Positions 33,118 through 40,515 of a DNA stretch of 64,000 bases are shown in pieces. The position numbers were made by a program, and so were the translations under genes. Origin of the DNA: Streptomyces sp. WM6378 (GTDB lineage Bacteria; Actinomycetota; Actinomycetes; Streptomycetales; Streptomycetaceae). Where the stretch lies: assembly GCF_001279695.1 (NCBI RefSeq), contig NZ_LGDD01000234.1:140259-204258 (forward strand), written 5' to 3'. The notes under the pieces are model-generated. The model was not told the DNA's origin. It did no database searches and saw only the letters and a list, made by a program, of their open reading frames with translations. The stretch's first letter is position 1. Every line of letters starts with the position of its first letter.

Positions 33118-33279
33118 GACGTGGCAATCCTTTTCGCTCTGATCCTCGCTGTCCCCCCTCGCGAGGGCGAGTCTGCTCCGGACGGGGCGCGGATGCACGT
33201 CTGACGCGGGTCGGGCGTGGGAATCGCCCCGGAACCGGAGTGCGGTTTCGGGGCGAAGCCGTTTGGCGGGCCCGGCGGA

Positions 33280-33519
33280 TCAGTGGTTCGTGCAGGTGTT
33301 GCCGGAGGCCGGGTTGAGCAGCCCGATGACGTCGATGCTGTTGCCACACACGTTGATCGGGATGTGGATGGGAACCTGGATCACGTCGCCGGACAGGACA
33401 CCGGGGGAGTGGTCGGCCTGACCGGTCGGCGGCTGGTCGTCGGCGGCTGCGGCACCGGCCATGCCTATCACTGCGGTGACGGCCAGGGCGGATGCTGCGA
33501 GTGCGGTACGGATACGCAC
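33280..33519 (-). CDS. Short chaplin (aerial hypha surface protein)
   Basis: 79 aa from GTG at 33519, with AGGAGG upstream. Sec signal IRTALAASALAVTAVIGMAG, then one chaplin domain: GDVIQVPIHIPINVCGN, SIDVIGLLNPASGNTCTN with the conserved Cys pair. Secreted amphipathic amyloid that coats aerial hyphae and spores; short chaplins lack the sortase signal and assemble with long ones. Direct marker of Streptomyces. Confidence 0.95.
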   Translation of the reverse strand: MRIRTALAASALAVTAVIGMAGAAAADDQPPTGQADHSPGVLSGDVIQVPIHIPINVCGNSIDVIGLLNPASGNTCTNH

Positions 33520-33791
33520 GATTTTCCTCCTACGGGTGAGGGGCGTTCTCCCTCGAAGCCTCTCCGCGCTCGGGCTCCTGGGAAAGCCGCGTGGTCCGAT
33601 CGAGTGAACGCAGCGATCCGGAGGGTGGGTGCCCCGGGGCCACGGGAGCCGTGGTGGCGGCCCGGGCCCCCTGTGCCACGGCCTGCCCCCTGGGACGCTC
33701 ACCCAATGGCCGCGTTTATCCGGCCGCCTCGCGCCCACTCGTACGGGAGCGGCCCGGAGTGCGGGGCCGTACACCGACGGGAAGGCAGCCC

Positions 33792-34427
33792 ATGTCCAGT
33801 GGTGTCGTCATCATCCTTGCAGCGGTCGCGGTGATCGTTGTCGTGGCGGTGGTTCTCGGCATGTTCGTCGCGCGCCGCGGCGGCCATGGCCTGCGCCGCC
33901 GGTTCGGGCCCGAGTACGAGCCGACCGTGGCCCAGCACAACGGCGATGTGAAGGCCGCCGAGAAGGACCTGGACGAGCGGGTCCGCCGGTACGGCGACCT
34001 CAAGCTCCAGCCTCCGACGGCCGAGGCGCGGGGCCGGTACTCCGCCGAATGGGCCCGAGTCCAGGAGGAGTTCGTGGACTCGCCCACGCGCGCGGTCGCC
34101 GAGGCCGAGGCGCTGCTCGGCCGTCTCGCGCAGGAACGCGGCTTCCCGGACGGCTCGTCCGAGGAGCGACTGGCGGCCCTCTCCGTGCACCACCCCCAGC
34201 ACCTCGACGGCTACCGCCGGATCCGGGGCGCGGCCCAGGGCGCCGACGGGCGTCGCGTCAGTACGGAAGAGCTGCGCGAGACCCTCGTACAGGCCCATGA
34301 GTTCTTCGTGGTTCTGGCCGGCGAACGCCGCGGGAACAAGGCCGGGCGCCCGGCGGCCCGCGGTGGCCGGCACGCGTCCAGGGGTGGCCTGCGACACCAT
34401 GACATCGCCCGAGGGAGCCAGTCATGA
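33792..34427 (+). CDS. Membrane-anchored hypothetical protein
   Basis: 211 aa from the ATG at 33792. One N-terminal membrane helix (VVIILAAVAVIVVVAVVLGM), then RRRFGPEYEPTVAQHNGDVK and a helical region EEFVDSPTRAVAEAEALLGR. This last block resembles AGFVDDPRSAVEEAASAVDA in the next gene, so the two proteins share a helical domain. The stop overlaps the next ATG (ATGA at 34424). Family seen in Streptomyces; role unknown. Confidence 0.78.
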   Translation: MSSGVVIILAAVAVIVVVAVVLGMFVARRGGHGLRRRFGPEYEPTVAQHNGDVKAAEKDLDERVRRYGDLKLQPPTAEARGRYSAEWARVQEEFVDSPTRAVAEAEALLGRLAQERGFPDGSSEERLAALSVHHPQHLDGYRRIRGAAQGADGRRVSTEELRETLVQAHEFFVVLAGERRGNKAGRPAARGGRHASRGGLRHHDIARGSQS

Positions 34428-34813
34428 ACGAGGCCGAGGACCCGGGCCCTGAGCAGTCCGTGCCCGATCAGCCCGTGCCCGATCAGCACGGCCCTGAGGA
34501 CCCTGACCAGCCCCTGCGGGAGCCCAGTGCTGCTGCGGAAGCCGACACGTTGCTGCCGTCGGACGAGCGGGACAAGGCGCAGCTCAGGATCCAGCATGCG
34601 GTCGCCGGCTTCGTCGACGATCCCCGTTCGGCGGTCGAGGAGGCCGCCTCGGCGGTCGACGCCCTGGCCGAGCGGGTCATGGAGACCCTCGGGCAGCGTC
34701 GCGGCACGCTGCGGGCGTCCTGGCAGGACGCGTCAGGCGGTGCGGCCACGGAGGACCAGCGCATGGCCCTGCGTGCGTACCGCCGCCTCGCGGAGCGCCT
34801 GCTCAGCCTATGA
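34424..34813 (+). CDS. Hypothetical protein sharing a helical domain with its upstream neighbour
   Basis: 129 aa, acidic N-terminus (EDPGPEQSVPDQPVPDQHGP), then helices AQLRIQHAVAGFVDDPRSAV and DALAERVMETLGQRRGTLRA. Cytoplasmic. The ATGA overlap with the preceding membrane protein suggests stoichiometric co-translation and possibly a heteromeric complex. Function unknown. Confidence 0.75.
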   Translation: MNEAEDPGPEQSVPDQPVPDQHGPEDPDQPLREPSAAAEADTLLPSDERDKAQLRIQHAVAGFVDDPRSAVEEAASAVDALAERVMETLGQRRGTLRASWQDASGGAATEDQRMALRAYRRLAERLLSL

Positions 34814-34912
34814 ATCCCGGCGCACTCCCGGCCCCCGGCGGCACTTCGGAACGGTCGTACGCGGCCAGATCGGCCGCCCCGTCAACCCCCCTGTAGAAAC
34901 AAGGAGTTGAAC

Positions 34913-35200
34913 ATGTCCAGGCGCTATGGCGGCAATCCCGCGGCGACCGGCATCCTCATCATCGCGGACATCACGGCACTGATCCTGATCCTCTGGATCG
35001 CCTTCTTCCTGGTCAACGCCAACACGGCCAACGACGTCGTCTCGTGGGTCCGGAACGCCGCGGACTGGCTCTCCGGCTGGTCGCGCGACATGTTCAACAT
35101 CGAGTCCGACACCTGGCGCACGGTGGTCAACTACGGTCTGCCCGCAGCGGTCTACCTGTTGATCGGCCATGCGGTGGCAGGCCGGGTCAACCGCTCCTGA
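34913..35200 (+). CDS. Small two-helix membrane protein
   Basis: 95 aa from the ATG at 34913, with AAGGAG at 34901-34906; a TTG at 34907 abuts that site and is less likely. Membrane segments ATGILIIADITALILILWIA and VVNYGLPAAVYLLIGHAVAG flank an extracellular amphipathic stretch (WVRNAADWLSGWSRDMFNIE). Third gene of the 33792-35200 operon. Its 3' end overlaps the convergent NUDIX gene by 49 bp. Confidence 0.75.
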   Translation: MSRRYGGNPAATGILIIADITALILILWIAFFLVNANTANDVVSWVRNAADWLSGWSRDMFNIESDTWRTVVNYGLPAAVYLLIGHAVAGRVNRS

Positions 35201-35742
35201 CTCGACGGACCGACGGAACCACGCGAACAGGGCGGCCCCGACTCCTGGCCCATGCCCATGGCGAGATAGCGGTCATAGGCGTCCCGGCTGTCCGAGACGA
35301 ACGGCCAGCTCGCCATGGCCGTCCTCAATTCGTCTCCGGTCAGCCAGCCGTGCCAGGCGACTTCGGACGCGTCCGGTGCGACGTCCCCATCTTCCACGAC
35401 GGTCTCGTACACCGAGAACCAGTAGGGGCTGAGCTCGCCGTCGCACAGGAACTTGAACAGTGGGCGCACCTCGGCGTCCACGCCCAGCTCTTCACGCAGC
35501 TCGCGGCGCGCCGCGTTCTCGTAGGGCTCGCCCACACCCACGGCTCCGGCCACCAGCCAGCTGTACTCGCCCGGGAACCGAGAGCTGTTCTCCGGGCGCC
35601 GGTGCACCAGGTAGCGGCCGCTCGCATCGCGGCACAGCACCATGGCCATCCGGTACAGCCATCCCTGCCGTACGGCCTCGCCCCGATCGGCCACGCCGAC
35701 GACGTGGTCCTGCTCGTCCACACGCTCCACCAGTTCACCCAT
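35152..35742 (-). CDS. NUDIX hydrolase
   Basis: 196 aa from the ATG at 35742, favoured over 35757 because GGAGGA lies 7 nt upstream. Complete Nudix box: GAVGVGEPYENAARR, ELREELGV. It resembles the IDI-like/YfcD NUDIX enzymes (RMAMVLCRDASGRYLVHRRP, then VSDSRDAYDRYLAMG), which hydrolyse nucleoside diphosphate derivatives. The C-terminal 20 residues overlap the convergent gene's 3' end. Confidence 0.88.
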   Translation of the reverse strand: MGELVERVDEQDHVVGVADRGEAVRQGWLYRMAMVLCRDASGRYLVHRRPENSSRFPGEYSWLVAGAVGVGEPYENAARRELREELGVDAEVRPLFKFLCDGELSPYWFSVYETVVEDGDVAPDASEVAWHGWLTGDELRTAMASWPFVSDSRDAYDRYLAMGMGQESGPPCSRGSVGPSSQERLTRPATAWPINR

Positions 35743-36208
35743 GGGTAGATCCTCCATGACCGGCTCCCGCCGACATGGGGCGCCCCCACGTGTGGGGGTT
35801 GGCGACGCTCACTCCTTCGGACAGGCCCCTGAAGGGCATCGCCTCCACGGTCAAAGGGCGCGATGCCGCAGGCCAGGCCGCCGTCCGGGGCGTGATGGCG
35901 CGCGGGTCGGCGCATGCGACCCGATGGGGTGGTTCTGCGTGCCCGGGGGCGCTCGTCCCGCGTTGGTCACCGCATGACCGTAATTCCTGAGCTGCGGTGT
36001 GCGGCCCCCGCTCCCCGCCCGAGAGCGCCGCGAACGGGCGTCCTGGCACGGGGCGTTGGGGCGGACGTACACAAGGGTCGGCCACTCAACCTCCTCGATC
36101 CGCCTTGTCCCACAAGGGAGTTGGCCAAGTGGGCGCGGGAGGGGCCTCCAGCTCCTTCGGCCTGCTGCCCGACCGTGTTCCCCGACAGCGTGTGAATGGA
36201 AGACTCCC
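35743..36208. other. Intergenic region with two short inverted repeats
   Basis: 466 bp without a supported gene. CCCCCAC-GT-GTGGGGG at 35783-35798 and CCTTGT-CCC-ACAAGG at 36103-36117 are the only clear symmetries; the second could be an operator for the condensation-domain gene at 36209. Confidence 0.45.
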
Positions 36209-37684
36209 GTGCGAATTACCGACATTCACGGCTGCGAGGTCCGTCCCGGACGGCTGGTCGAGTGGAGTCTGGACCCCGTCATGGTCGAGGCCGCGACCAG
36301 TCAGCCCGATGACGCCAGGCCTCCCGCCTATGTGCAGGAATCACATATCCGGACGGCCCGGTCGGTGCGCCGGGACGGCCTGTTCGTCCCGACCTGGCTG
36401 GGTGCCGCGTTCGACATCCCGGGCCCCGTCGACCTCGACGTCCTGGAAGAGGCGCTGCGGACCTGGACGCTCCGGCACGAAACACTGCGCAGCGGCTTCC
36501 GCTGGGTCGGCGACGAGATGCGCCGGTTCACCGCGGCACCCGACGTCGTCGCACTGCGGCGGGAAGTCGTGGGCGACTTCACCGACGGGGAGGGGCTGAG
36601 CCACCACCTCCAGGACCGTTTCGATGTGGCGGCGGACGCGCTTGGCTGGCCGAACTTCCTGTACACGGCGGTGGTCAGGGACGAGTCGACCAGCGTTTAC
36701 ATGGCTTTCGACCACAGCAACGTCGACGCGTACTCGATCCAGCGCATCCCTTCCGAGGTCCACGAGCTCTACGCGGCGCGGGCCGAAGGCCGCGGCCGGG
36801 AAGCGGCCCCGGCCGGCAGCTATGTCGACTTCTGCGAGATCGAGCGGGCCAGCGCTGACCAGGTCGACGACACCCACGCGATCATCGCGCGCTGGCGGGA
36901 GTTCATCACCCGCTGCGACGGCAGGCTGCCCGCCTTCCCGGTGGACCTCGGCCTCGAACCCGGCGGCGGGCTGCCCGAGCAGAAGCTGCTGTACGAGATG
37001 CTCGTGGACGACGCGGACGCCGCCGCCTTCTCGACGTACTGCCGGCCGTTCGGCGGCGGGCAGGTGGGCATCCTGGCGGCCACCGGCCTCATCGTCCACG
37101 ACATCGGCGGTGAACCCGTCTACCGCACTGTGGTGCCGCTCCACACCCGGGCGAAGTCCCGGTGGGCGGACTCCGTGGGGTGGTACGTCGGCGGTGCGCC
37201 GATCGAGATTCCGGTGGCGCGGGCGCTGGGCTTCGACGACGCGCTGGCGATGGTCCACGCCGCGCTGCGGGCCAACAAGTCCCTCGCACACCTGCCGATC
37301 GCCCGCGTGCTGCGCCTGCTCGGCTCGGACTTCCGCCCCACGTCCCCCGACCTCTACTCGATCGTGTCGTTCGTCGACGCGCGGGACATCCCGGGGGCCC
37401 GCCAGTGGGACGAGCAGAAGGCGTACGCCATGCTCCGGGTGTCCTACGGCGACCAGGTGTGCGCGTGGTTCACCCGGCTGCACGGCGGCCTGCAACTGGC
37501 CATCCGCTACCCGGACACGGCGATCGCCCACAAGAACATCCATCGCTATGTGGAACAACTCCGGGAGCTCATCACCTCGGTAGCCCGCAGCGCTTCGGAG
37601 CGGCCCGCGCCCCCGAGGCCGCGAGGCGAGCACGCGTTTCCGGCACCGAGGCCGAGTACCGACGCAACCCGCTTGTCGTCCTGA
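36209..37684 (+). CDS. Stand-alone condensation-domain (PapA/NRPS-C-like) acyltransferase
   Basis: 491 aa from GTG at 36209 (GGAAG upstream). N-lobe LDVLEEALRTWTLRHETLRS is the classical C-domain opening. Catalytic region YMAFDHSNVDAYSIQRIPSE keeps H-x-x-x-D of HHxxxDG, with D-H replacing H-H and A replacing G. C-lobe: GWYVGGAPIEIPVARALGF and LYSIVSFVDARDIPGARQWD. No carrier-protein or adenylation domain is attached or adjacent. It probably transfers an acyl or aminoacyl group in lipid or metabolite biosynthesis. Hairpin terminator at 37744. Confidence 0.82.
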   Translation: MRITDIHGCEVRPGRLVEWSLDPVMVEAATSQPDDARPPAYVQESHIRTARSVRRDGLFVPTWLGAAFDIPGPVDLDVLEEALRTWTLRHETLRSGFRWVGDEMRRFTAAPDVVALRREVVGDFTDGEGLSHHLQDRFDVAADALGWPNFLYTAVVRDESTSVYMAFDHSNVDAYSIQRIPSEVHELYAARAEGRGREAAPAGSYVDFCEIERASADQVDDTHAIIARWREFITRCDGRLPAFPVDLGLEPGGGLPEQKLLYEMLVDDADAAAFSTYCRPFGGGQVGILAATGLIVHDIGGEPVYRTVVPLHTRAKSRWADSVGWYVGGAPIEIPVARALGFDDALAMVHAALRANKSLAHLPIARVLRLLGSDFRPTSPDLYSIVSFVDARDIPGARQWDEQKAYAMLRVSYGDQVCAWFTRLHGGLQLAIRYPDTAIAHKNIHRYVEQLRELITSVARSASERPAPPRPRGEHAFPAPRPSTDATRLSS

Positions 37685-37743
37685 TCCGATCCTCGGGAGA
37701 GTTCCGGAGGCGTATCCACCTGCGGTGCGGCGCTCTATGGGGG

Positions 37744-37776
37744 CGGCCCACACGTGGTGAACCCACATGTGGGCCG
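37744..37776 (+). terminator. Hairpin after the condensation-domain gene
   Basis: CGGCCCACA (37744-37752), 15-nt loop, TGTGGGCCG (37768-37776). 59 bp after the stop. Confidence 0.65.
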
Positions 37777-37886
37777 GGAGCGCCTCTCGCGCAGGATGGG
37801 GTACGGCTGGTAAACCGTTGGAGCCGACGTTCGCCGGACGGTTCGGTGTTTCCAGGAGAGCCCGGGGCTCACATAAAGGGGTCGGG

Positions 37887-38876
37887 ATGCGTCGCGTACC
37901 GGTCGTCACCGTCGTTGGCACGGTCCTGCTCGCCCTGCTGGCCAGCGCCTTCACCGTGGGCACGGGCAACGCGCAGGAACGGCCCGTACGCGCCGACGAC
38001 GGAGCGCGGGTCGTCGCCGAGCGACACGTGGGGCCCCGTCAGCTGGACCTCACCATCGACTCCCCGGCCCTGGGCACGACCGCCCACGTACGCCTGCTCA
38101 CCCCGGACGGCTGGTCGCCGGGGAGACACGACTGGCCGGCGCTGTGGCTGCTGCACGGCTGCTGCGGAGGCTACGCCGACTGGACGAAGTACACCGACGT
38201 GGCCCAACTCCCGGAACTGCGGCGGACGTTGGTCGTGATGCCGGAGGCCGGCGCGGCGGGCTGGTACAGCAACTGGTGGAACTACGGCAAGGGCGGCGCG
38301 CCCCGCTGGGAGACGTTCCACCTCACCGAGGTCAAGCAGATCACCGAACGCGGCTACGGCGCGGGCGGCCGGCGCGTCGCCGCGGGCCTGTCGATGGGGG
38401 GCTTCGGCGCGCTGTCGTACGCGGCGCACCATCCGGGGTTCTTCCGGGCCGTCGCGTCGTACAGCGGCACCGTGCACCCACTGCTCCAGGTGCCCGGCGG
38501 ATTCGGCCCCGACTGGTTCCTGAACCTCGACCGGCAGGTGGGCGCCGACCCGTACGCGATCTGGGGTGATCCGGTGCGCCAGCGCGCGGTGTGGGCCGCG
38601 CACGACCCCACCGTCCAGGCGAGCTCACTGCGGGGGCTGCCCGTCTTCCTGTCCTGCGGGAACGGCAAGCCGGGCGGCCCGCACGATCCGCCCGGCACGA
38701 AGGACCCGAACGAGGCCTACTTCGAGCAGCAGAACCGGGCCCTCGCCGCCCGGCTGCGTGCTCTGGGCAGCCCGGCCGTCACCGACTTCTATGGGCCCGG
38801 CATCCATGAATGGCCTTACTGGCAGAGGGAGTTGCACCGCTCCCTGCCGCTGCTGCTGACCGCGCTGGGTGCGTGA
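37887..38876 (+). CDS. Secreted Ag85-fold esterase
   Basis: 329 aa. Sec signal VVTVVGTVLLALLASAFTVG. Esterase D/Ag85-type core: PALWLLHGCCGGYADWTKYT, nucleophile VAAGLSMGGFGALSYAAHHP (G-L-S-M-G-G), SGTVHPLLQVPGG, C-terminal His in FYGPGIHEWPYWQRELHRSL. Likely exported acyl hydrolase, second of this fold in the window (see 22411-23523). The tryptorubin-type locus begins 1.4 kb downstream. Confidence 0.9.
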   Translation: MRRVPVVTVVGTVLLALLASAFTVGTGNAQERPVRADDGARVVAERHVGPRQLDLTIDSPALGTTAHVRLLTPDGWSPGRHDWPALWLLHGCCGGYADWTKYTDVAQLPELRRTLVVMPEAGAAGWYSNWWNYGKGGAPRWETFHLTEVKQITERGYGAGGRRVAAGLSMGGFGALSYAAHHPGFFRAVASYSGTVHPLLQVPGGFGPDWFLNLDRQVGADPYAIWGDPVRQRAVWAAHDPTVQASSLRGLPVFLSCGNGKPGGPHDPPGTKDPNEAYFEQQNRALAARLRALGSPAVTDFYGPGIHEWPYWQRELHRSLPLLLTALGA

Positions 38877-39176
38877 CACACGGCCAGACGCCTTTGGTGT
38901 GGCTGACAGCTTTGCGGCCAGCGCCTCGCCCTGGGCGTCGACCCCGTCCGCCGCGACGAGGAGGGCGACCACGACGACGAGCCACACGCCGGGAAGCGCG
39001 GAGCGATATGAGTCCTTCGCCTGGATCATGATCGCGCCGGCCAGCGCCGCCATCCCGGCGGCCCTCACCTCGCGACCACGTGCCCGGCGTTCAGCTTCCG
39101 TCCGAGAAGCGGCTGTTCAGTGCTGACGTTCACGATTCCCCCGAACACGTCGGCCGAGTCGAGGCGTGCGCACGGT
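38877..39176. other. Intergenic region with a possible decayed membrane-protein frame
   Basis: 300 bp. On the minus strand about 38890-39068 a hydrophobic reading (GMAALAGAIMIQAKDSY, PGVWLVVVVALLVAADGV) looks protein-like but runs into the esterase gene's 3' end without a stop of its own and has no ribosome-binding site. Probably a remnant; no family recognised. Confidence 0.3.
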
Positions 39177-39566
39177 CTAGTGGAAGAAGGAGCTCATGCC
39201 GTCCACGTCGGACAGGTAGCTGTCGATCGCGGCGACCTTGCCGTCGCGGATGGTGAGCACGGTCGCCAGGTGCTCGTCGAGCTTGCGGCCGTCGGGAGCC
39301 TCCGCCGTGTTGTGCAGGGACAGGGTGACGCCGTTCTCGCCGGTCAGGACGTGGAGCAGCTCGGTGTTGACGCCGCGGCCGACGATTTCCCGGAGCCGGC
39401 TGATGGCCGCGTCGACGCCGTGGATCGTGCCGGAGATGGTTCCCGTGCCGGGCATGCTCCAGGCCAGCTCCGGTGCCAGGACCGTACGCATGGCGTCCCA
39501 GTCGTGTGCGCCGAACGCGCCGAGGAATCGTTCGGCCACCGTCACATCGGCTCTGTTGCTCGGCAT
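39177..39566 (-). CDS. SnoaL-like / NTF2-fold protein
   Basis: 129 aa from the ATG at 39566. VAERFLGAFGAHDWDAMRTV, LAWSMPGTGTISGTIHGVDA, EHLATVLTIRDGKVAAIDSY and LSDVDGMSSFFH give the SnoaL/ketosteroid-isomerase-like cone. Such proteins are cyclases, isomerases or binding proteins; the key residues here do not decide. Divergent from 40.1 kb onward, so not obviously part of the RiPP locus. Confidence 0.85.
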   Translation of the reverse strand: MPSNRADVTVAERFLGAFGAHDWDAMRTVLAPELAWSMPGTGTISGTIHGVDAAISRLREIVGRGVNTELLHVLTGENGVTLSLHNTAEAPDGRKLDEHLATVLTIRDGKVAAIDSYLSDVDGMSSFFH

Positions 39567-39704
39567 GTCGTCGCACACTCCTGAGTCTGGGTCCGCCCGA
39601 CCCGTTGATCGTCCGGCAGCCGCGGGCATGGGTTCGCCCCGACGATAGAGGGTCCGGCCGGCGCCCGTGCGCCCGGAGCCCGGTGGAGCCGCTACCGGGA
39701 TGTC

Positions 39705-39959
39705 TCACAGCAGGAACAGGACGAGGACGACCAGTGCGATCACCGCCCAGGCGAGCAGGCTGAGACGGCTGCCCCGTCCGCGCGGCCGGCCCTGGTTCCA
39801 CTCCGGCCGCGACTTGAGCTCGCGCAGCCGTTCGCGCCGCTCGATGCGCCTCGCTCGTTCCTCGCGGCTCAGTGGACAACCGGGCGAAGGCGCGCTGTCG
39901 GCGGCGGCCGGACCTCCCCGGCAGGGGAAGGTCCGGGACGAGCAGACCGGGCAGCTCAC
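39705..39959 (-). CDS. Small tail-anchored protein with N-terminal Cys motif
   Basis: 84 aa from GTG at 39959 (GAGG upstream). N-terminal SCPVCSSRTFPC and a later Cys (SPGCPLS) could bind zinc. A basic central helix (REERARRIERRERLRELKSR) precedes a single C-terminal membrane segment, LSLLAWAVIALVVLVLFLL, ending at the stop. Plausible membrane-tethered small protein, no known family. Confidence 0.5.
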   Translation of the reverse strand: MSCPVCSSRTFPCRGGPAAADSAPSPGCPLSREERARRIERRERLRELKSRPEWNQGRPRGRGSRLSLLAWAVIALVVLVLFLL

Positions 39960-40110
39960 TGGGTGACCTCACTCGTGCGTCAGGGCCTCGCGGGAACGGA
40001 ACTTCAGCGTACCCATTTCCTTCCTAGCAGCCCGAGCGCAGGCGTCGAAAGGTATTCACGGGCAATCACCCATGGCCGTTCGGGCACTGTTCTCGGCGTC
40101 GTCACAATGA

Positions 40111-40245
40111 ATGTTTGAAGAGGTCGCGCATGAACTCAAGGACTCACAGGAACGAAGAAATGCGGAAGCATTGACAACGCTTGTCGCGGCCCGCTTCACT
40201 TCCCCTCAACGGTCGGTGGCGGCAATTCAACTTCCTCCCAGGTGA
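40111..40245 (+). CDS. Possible 44-aa small protein upstream of the atropopeptide precursor
   Basis: ATG at 40111, TGA at 40243-40245. The peptide begins MFEEVAHELKDSQERRNAEA, a charged amphipathic helix, and ends SPQRSVAAIQLPPR. Codon use is less GC-biased than neighbours. There is no clear ribosome-binding site, and a consensus -35 element (40171) lies inside it. It may be a small protein of the cluster or part of its upstream region. Confidence 0.3.
   Translation: MFEEVAHELKDSQERRNAEALTTLVAARFTSPQRSVAAIQLPPR
40171..40200 (+). promoter_or_regulatory. Candidate promoter of the atropopeptide operon
   Basis: TTGACA (40171-40176, exact consensus), 18-bp spacer, TTCACT (40195-40200). About 110 bp before the precursor ATG, leaving a long 5' leader. 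By inspection only. Confidence 0.4.
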
Positions 40246-40309
40246 GTGAATTGGCGTGCCCGGTCCTGCAGTTCACATCCGGTAAATGCGTGAGAGGAAG
40301 GGATTAACG

Positions 40310-40417
40310 ATGGCGAAGATTATTGCTGCCTTGCGTGCCCGCGGTCCGATCTGCCTGCCCCAGGTCAAGAAGAGCGAGCCGAGCCTGAAGCAGGCCGCCT
40401 GGTACTTCTGGTACTAA
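40310..40417 (+). CDS. Tryptorubin-type (atropopeptide) RiPP precursor, core AWYFWY
   Basis: 35 aa; GAGGAAGG sits 8 nt before the ATG. The leader reads MAKIIAALRARGPICLPQ then VKKSEPSLKQA, and the peptide ends exactly in AWYFWY (residues 30-35) before TAA. Tryptorubin A is the cross-linked hexapeptide AWYIWY, made from a small precursor by an adjacent P450; this core differs only by Phe for Ile at position 4. The P450 would form C-C and C-N bonds among the Trp and Tyr side chains and backbone, giving a compact, atropisomeric bicycle. No protease is encoded nearby; leader removal would use a host enzyme. Followed by a hairpin and two P450 genes. Confidence 0.9.
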   Translation: MAKIIAALRARGPICLPQVKKSEPSLKQAAWYFWY

Positions 40418-40433
40418 GCCGAAGGCCAATCCC

Positions 40434-40487
40434 GGGCCCGCACACAACGCAGGCCGACTGAATTTCGGTCAGCGCGTGTGCGGGCCC
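40434..40487 (+). terminator. Hairpin between precursor and P450 (partial terminator or processing site)
   Basis: Perfect 12-bp arms GGGCCCGCACAC (40434-40445) and GTGTGCGGGCCC (40476-40487), with an imperfect inner stem in the 30-nt loop, followed by TCCGCATTTTATTT. It lies 16 bp after the precursor stop and could keep the enzyme level below the precursor level. Confidence 0.75.
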
Positions 40488-40515
40488 TCCGCATTTTATT
40501 TCCGGAGCTCTTCGT

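Noticed and set aside
38625..39068. Minus-strand hydrophobic frame overlapping the Ag85-fold esterase
   Set aside because: It runs antisense into the well-supported esterase and lacks a ribosome-binding site. At most its first part is a relic.
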